A DNA stretch of 5,836 nt, from NCBI GenBank assembly GCA_017883355.1, contig JADGNS010000359.1, positions 1 through 5,836 on the forward strand, written 5' to 3'. This document shows positions 1-2,890 of this stretch, one piece after another. This DNA is from Candidatus Solibacter sp. (GTDB lineage Bacteria; Acidobacteriota; Terriglobia; Bryobacterales; Bryobacteraceae). The notes beneath the pieces were generated by a model. It worked only from the letters and a program-made list of their open reading frames with translations, was not told where the DNA came from and made no database searches. The stretch's first letter is position 1. The number at the start of each line of letters is the position of its first letter. The position numbers and the translations under genes are program-made.

Positions 1-7
1 GGACGGG

Positions 8-331
8 CTACGAGCCCATGATGCTGGAGGCGGGGCGCAATCCGCCGTACCCGCCGTTCCCGTTGGCGCCGTTACGCACCACGTCTTCGGAGCACGCCAT
101 TTCGCGCGTGTAGAAGGCGAGCAGGGCGCTCTCGTCGTATTCAATCGCACGCGCGTACTGCCGGATATAGCTGGTGTTGTAAATTCCACCGGGCAATTTG
201 CGGAAATCGCCCTGTTCAATGGCTTCAAGGGAGCGTATGCTGATCTTGGTGGAATCGGCGATCTGCTCGAGCGAGACACCACGATTGCGGCGAATCGTGG
301 ATAGACCAAGGACGCTTTTTTCCTCTTTCAT
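8..331 (-). CDS. Stand-alone RodZ-like helix-turn-helix protein (107 aa)
   Basis: Small cytoplasmic DNA-binding or protein-binding HTH protein of the RodZ N-terminal type (HTH_25). The HTH lies at about residues 19-40 (SLEQIADSTKISIRSLEAIE). It is followed by the hallmark RodZ segment: E39-G41-F43, LPGG at 46-49, then Y55-I56-R57-x-Y59-A60 and a final helix to about residue 75. Full-length RodZ proteins are usually around 300 aa, with a transmembrane helix and a periplasmic domain. Here the protein stops after a Gly/Asn-rich tail (residues 87-98) and no membrane segment is present. The ATG at 331 is supported by a Shine-Dalgarno-like GGTGAGG 7 nt upstream. The gene diverges from the phosphatase-fold gene, so it could be a local regulator, but nothing in the sequence proves this. 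Alternatives are a shortened cytoskeleton-linked RodZ paralogue or a general small HTH regulator. The HTH call is firm; the role is unknown. Confidence 0.85.
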   Translation of the reverse strand: MKEEKSVLGLSTIRRNRGVSLEQIADSTKISIRSLEAIEQGDFRKLPGGIYNTSYIRQYARAIEYDESALLAFYTREMACSEDVVRNGANGNGGYGGLRPASSIMGS

Positions 332-338
332 CTCCCTG

Positions 339-345
339 CCTCACC
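339..345 (-). promoter_or_regulatory. Ribosome binding site of the HTH gene
   Basis: Read on the minus strand, GGTGAGG sits 7 nt before the ATG at 331-329. This is a good Shine-Dalgarno match and supports that start. A second purine run (GGGAG) abuts the ATG and is too close to act as the main site. Confidence 0.55.
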
Positions 346-409
346 AGGCATTAACCCCTGGAGGGTACCAACGCCCGGTCGAAGTTCTACTAGCGGTATG
401 TAAGGTAAC

Positions 410-418
410 AATATAACA
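410..418 (-). promoter_or_regulatory. Extended -10 promoter driving the HTH gene
   Basis: On the minus strand the sequence reads TGTTATATT: a TG dinucleotide at 418-417, one spacer base, then TATATT at 415-410, one base from the TATAAT consensus. The expected start site is near 403, giving a 5' UTR of about 70 nt. At 17-bp spacing the -35 hexamer would be CTAGCA (438-433), only 3/6 to TTGACA, so the extended -10 would carry most of the recognition. The call is by consensus only. Confidence 0.45.
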
Positions 419-441
419 CCGGTACATCCTTTTGCTAGACT
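413..441 (+). promoter_or_regulatory. Extended -10 promoter driving the phosphatase-fold gene and pyrD
   Basis: TGCTAGACT at 433-441 is an extended -10 element (TG at 433-434, TAGACT at 436-441). At 17-bp spacing the -35 position holds ATAACA (413-418), 4/6 to TTGACA. Transcription would begin about 7 nt past the -10, at about 448-450, which is the ATG of the downstream gene. No Shine-Dalgarno sequence precedes that ATG, as expected for a leaderless message. The element overlaps the oppositely directed promoter of the HTH gene. Consensus matching only. Confidence 0.5.
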
Positions 442-449
442 CTTTTTTA

Positions 450-1931
450 ATGCCTATTTGCCGTCGCCAGTTCAACTTGGGTCTGCTTGCCGGTGCCTCC
501 GCCAGGCTGGCAACCGGGCTGTCGCCAAGGCCTAAGTTGCTGGTACTAGTACTTTTAGAACTAATGCGGCAAGATTACTGGGATTCGGCGGCCGATAAAC
601 TCGGGTCCGGCGGCCTGCGCCGCATTTTGTTAAAAGGAGCACATTTCCCGGATTGCCGCCATCTGGCGAGCAGTTTCCCCGCCTCCAGCCTCGCAACTTT
701 GGCGACCGGCGCCTGGCCGGCACAGCACGGCATCGTGGCGGACTCCTGGTATGACCGCGCCGGCCAGAGCGCGGTAGCGGCCTCCCAGGAAGCGCTGCTG
801 GCCACTACCTTGACCGCGCAGGTGGCCGCCGAGCCGGACACACAAGCGTTCGTGATCGGCATGGATGCCGCGCAGACCTCGCTATTGGCCGGGACGCCGG
901 GGGCGCGGCAGTTCTGGATGGATTCGCGGGGCCAGTTCACGACGTTGGGGGATACGCCGGAATGGCTCGGCGAATTCAATTCGCTGAACCCACCCGACAA
1001 CGCGCACGACGCCCACTGGATGGCGATCGGCGCGAAGTCCGGCGCGCCGCCGTTGCGCACGCTCACCTACGACGCGGAGCATCCGGAGCAGTTTCTGGAG
1101 CAATACCAGGCGTCGCATCTGGGACAGGGAGCGCAGTTCGAACTGCTGGTCCGCCTGATTGAAAAAGAGCGGCTGGGGCAGCGCGGCACGTTCGACTTCG
1201 TCTGCCTGATTGCCGGTTCCACGGCGCGCCTGGGCTACGAGACCGGTGGCCGTTCGCCGCTGATGCGCCAGATGGTGCTGCACCTGGACCAGCAACTGGA
1301 GTTCCTGCTAAAGCGCCTCAGCCTCAAAGGAGGGCCGGGTGAGAACGGGTTCAACCTGGTGCTGGCCGGCGCCCATGGCGCGCCGCCCGCGCCCGCCGCG
1401 GAGAGCCGCGCCCGCATGGCGGTGCCGGGCGAGAGTGTGGCCCAGACCGTGGACCGCGCGTTGCGCGCCGACGGCGCCGCGCGGGTGACGCGCTACCTGT
1501 ATCCGTTCCTGTACCTGGACACCAGCAGCTACTGGGACCCCGAGCCGTTGCGAATCGCCGCGGGGCGCGCGGCCCTCGAGCACCCCGCGGTGGCCGGGTT
1601 CTACACTGCCGGCGGGTATTGCTCCACCAACGACGGCTGGCGGGAGCGCTTCCGCAACAGCTTCCACCCCAACCGGTCGGGCGACGTCATGCTCTCCTAC
1701 CGGCCGGAGTACGTGGAGGACTATGGCCAGGGACGAGGGATATCGTACGGGTCGCTGTACAATTACGACGTGCGCGTCCCGCTGTGCTTCTACGGCCCGC
1801 AGTTCCCGGCCGGGGTTTTCGAATCGCCCGTGCAGAGTGTGGACGTGGCGCCGACGCTGGCACGCGCCATGGGGGTGGCGCCGCCTTCCTCCTCGGTCGG
1901 AAGGGTGCTGGGCGAGGCGTTCGGGGAATGA
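450..1931 (+). CDS. Exported alkaline-phosphatase-fold (type I phosphodiesterase-like) protein, probable pseudoenzyme
   Basis: 493-aa member of the alkaline phosphatase / nucleotide pyrophosphatase superfamily. Numbering is from ATG 450; an in-frame TTG at 432 lies inside the predicted promoter. The N-terminus has a twin-arginine-like leader (R5-R6-Q-F8-N-L10, then a short hydrophobic stretch), suggesting Tat export. Scaffold motifs are well kept: MRxDY at 39-43, the ATG/HGI/SWYDR block at 85-103, SFHPxRSGD at 404-412, Y-x-YDxRVPLxFYGP at 437-450 and SVDVAPTLA at 463-471. The catalytic positions are not kept. By motif alignment from memory, the first metal Asp is E37, the Thr nucleophile position is P77, DxxGH is A259xxGY263, the DH pair is A308-H309 and the late His is Y433. 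Phosphoester hydrolysis by the family's two-metal mechanism is therefore unlikely, and I infer a binding or scaffolding role. Its stop overlaps the pyrD start by 4 nt. Confidence 0.85.
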   Translation: MPICRRQFNLGLLAGASARLATGLSPRPKLLVLVLLELMRQDYWDSAADKLGSGGLRRILLKGAHFPDCRHLASSFPASSLATLATGAWPAQHGIVADSWYDRAGQSAVAASQEALLATTLTAQVAAEPDTQAFVIGMDAAQTSLLAGTPGARQFWMDSRGQFTTLGDTPEWLGEFNSLNPPDNAHDAHWMAIGAKSGAPPLRTLTYDAEHPEQFLEQYQASHLGQGAQFELLVRLIEKERLGQRGTFDFVCLIAGSTARLGYETGGRSPLMRQMVLHLDQQLEFLLKRLSLKGGPGENGFNLVLAGAHGAPPAPAAESRARMAVPGESVAQTVDRALRADGAARVTRYLYPFLYLDTSSYWDPEPLRIAAGRAALEHPAVAGFYTAGGYCSTNDGWRERFRNSFHPNRSGDVMLSYRPEYVEDYGQGRGISYGSLYNYDVRVPLCFYGPQFPAGVFESPVQSVDVAPTLARAMGVAPPSSSVGRVLGEAFGE

Positions 1932-2842
1932 CGGCGGATCTGACGACTACGCTGTGCGGCATCGCTTTGCGCAATCCGGTGTTGGCGGCCAGCGGCACTT
2001 TCGCTTACGGGGTGGAGTTCGAAAAGCTGGTGGATCTCAACGCGCTGGGCGGCTTCGTGGTGAAGGGCCTGTCGCGCGAGCCCATCGAGGGCAACGCGCC
2101 GCCGCGGCTGTATGAGAGCGAAGGCGGCATGATCAACTCCGTCGGCTTGCAGAATATCGGCGTGCGGGCCTTCGTCACGGGGAAACTGCCGGCGCTGGCG
2201 CGGCTGCGCACGGCGGTTTTCGCCAACGTGTTCGGCAACCAGGTGGAAGACTATCTGGAAGTGATCCGCGTGCTCAACGACCACGAGGGGTTGGCGGGTT
2301 ACGAATTGAACGTGTCGTGCCCCAACACATCGCACGGAGGCATCTATTTTTCCAGCGACCCCGCGCTGTTGAGCGAGGTAGTGGCGGCGGCCAGGCGCGT
2401 AGCCTCACGGCCGGTGATCGTGAAACTTTCGCCCAACGTGAGCGCCATCGAACCGCTGGCGCGCGCGGCGGAAGAGAGCGGCGCGGACGCCCTTTCGCTG
2501 GTGAATACGTTCATCAGCCTGGCGATTGACGCGCGCACGCGGCGCCCGCGGATCGGCGCCGGCTTCGGCGGGCTTTCCGGCCCGGCCATCAAGCCGATCG
2601 CGCTGCGTCTGGTGTACCAGGCGGCGCGCGCCGTGAAGATTCCGGTGATCGGGCTGGGTGGAATCGCGAGCGGGGAAGATGCGGCGGAGTTTCTGATCGC
2701 CGGAGCGAGCGCGGTGCAGGTGGGCACGGCGACGTTCTGGGATCCGCGCTCCCCCTTGCGGATCGCCGGGGAACTGGCAGAGTTTCTGCGGCGCGAGAAG
2801 ATCGCGCGCGCGGCCGACCTGGTGGGCACGCTGAAGATGTGA
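1928..2842 (+). CDS. pyrD: Dihydroorotate dehydrogenase, class 1B catalytic subunit
   Basis: 304-aa FMN-dependent TIM-barrel enzyme oxidising dihydroorotate to orotate in pyrimidine synthesis, in the cytoplasm. Family landmarks in order: NPVLAASGTF at 16-25, FMN/substrate lysine K46, GN-x-PPR at 55-60, GGMINSVGLQN at 66-76, NVSCPN at 128-133 with catalytic base C131 (cysteine marks class 1; class 2 enzymes use serine), VKLSPN at 165-170, NT at 193-194, GGLSGPAIKP at 214-223, and the phosphate-binding GLGGIASGEDA / VQVGTA segments at 242-268. Length is normal for class 1B, which usually works with the Fe-S/FAD subunit PyrK; no pyrK is in the window. The ATG at 1928 sits in an ATGA overlap with the upstream stop, indicating an operon and translational coupling, with a weak GAGG about 10 nt upstream. 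Residues after K46 read GLS, where the family usually has a small residue followed by threonine; I read this as ordinary variation. Confidence 0.95.
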   Translation: MTADLTTTLCGIALRNPVLAASGTFAYGVEFEKLVDLNALGGFVVKGLSREPIEGNAPPRLYESEGGMINSVGLQNIGVRAFVTGKLPALARLRTAVFANVFGNQVEDYLEVIRVLNDHEGLAGYELNVSCPNTSHGGIYFSSDPALLSEVVAAARRVASRPVIVKLSPNVSAIEPLARAAEESGADALSLVNTFISLAIDARTRRPRIGAGFGGLSGPAIKPIALRLVYQAARAVKIPVIGLGGIASGEDAAEFLIAGASAVQVGTATFWDPRSPLRIAGELAEFLRREKIARAADLVGTLKM

Positions 2843-2872
2843 AGGCGGCTGGTAATATCGCCCGCCAGGTCG
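2815..2872. terminator. 13-bp inverted repeat spanning the pyrD stop; possible bidirectional 3'-end hairpin
   Basis: The arm at 2815-2827 (CGACCTGGTGGGC) pairs with 2860-2872 (GCCCGCCAGGTCG) over 13 bp. The only non-Watson-Crick position is a U·G wobble in the plus-strand RNA; in the minus-strand RNA it is an A·C mismatch. The 32-nt loop contains the pyrD stop (2840-2842). The hairpin lies in the convergent gap between pyrD and the repeat-protein gene, where a 3'-end structure is expected. Neither side has a T-tract, so it is not a textbook intrinsic terminator; mRNA stabilisation or assistance to Rho-dependent ending is equally possible. Confidence 0.35.
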
Positions 2873-2890
2873 ACTTCCAGGAGCGCAGTC

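Noticed and set aside
198..416. Plus-strand 72-aa frame opposite the HTH gene
   Set aside because: It is antisense to a well-supported HTH gene, runs through the promoter region and has no recognisable motif.
432..449. TTG at 432 as start of the phosphatase-fold gene
   Set aside because: It lies inside the predicted extended -10 element and would put six residues before the twin-arginine-like leader. ATG 450 is the better start, although neither has a Shine-Dalgarno sequence.
1371..1376. Active phosphodiesterase call based on the retained His309 and scaffold motifs
   Set aside because: A single His (with a possible Glu) cannot form the family's two-metal centre, and the nucleophile position is proline.
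1619..1927. Upstream extension of the pyrD frame to an ATG at about 1619
   Set aside because: The extra 103 residues are Arg/Ala-rich out-of-frame translation of the phosphatase-fold gene. The family length and N-terminal motif start at ATG 1928.
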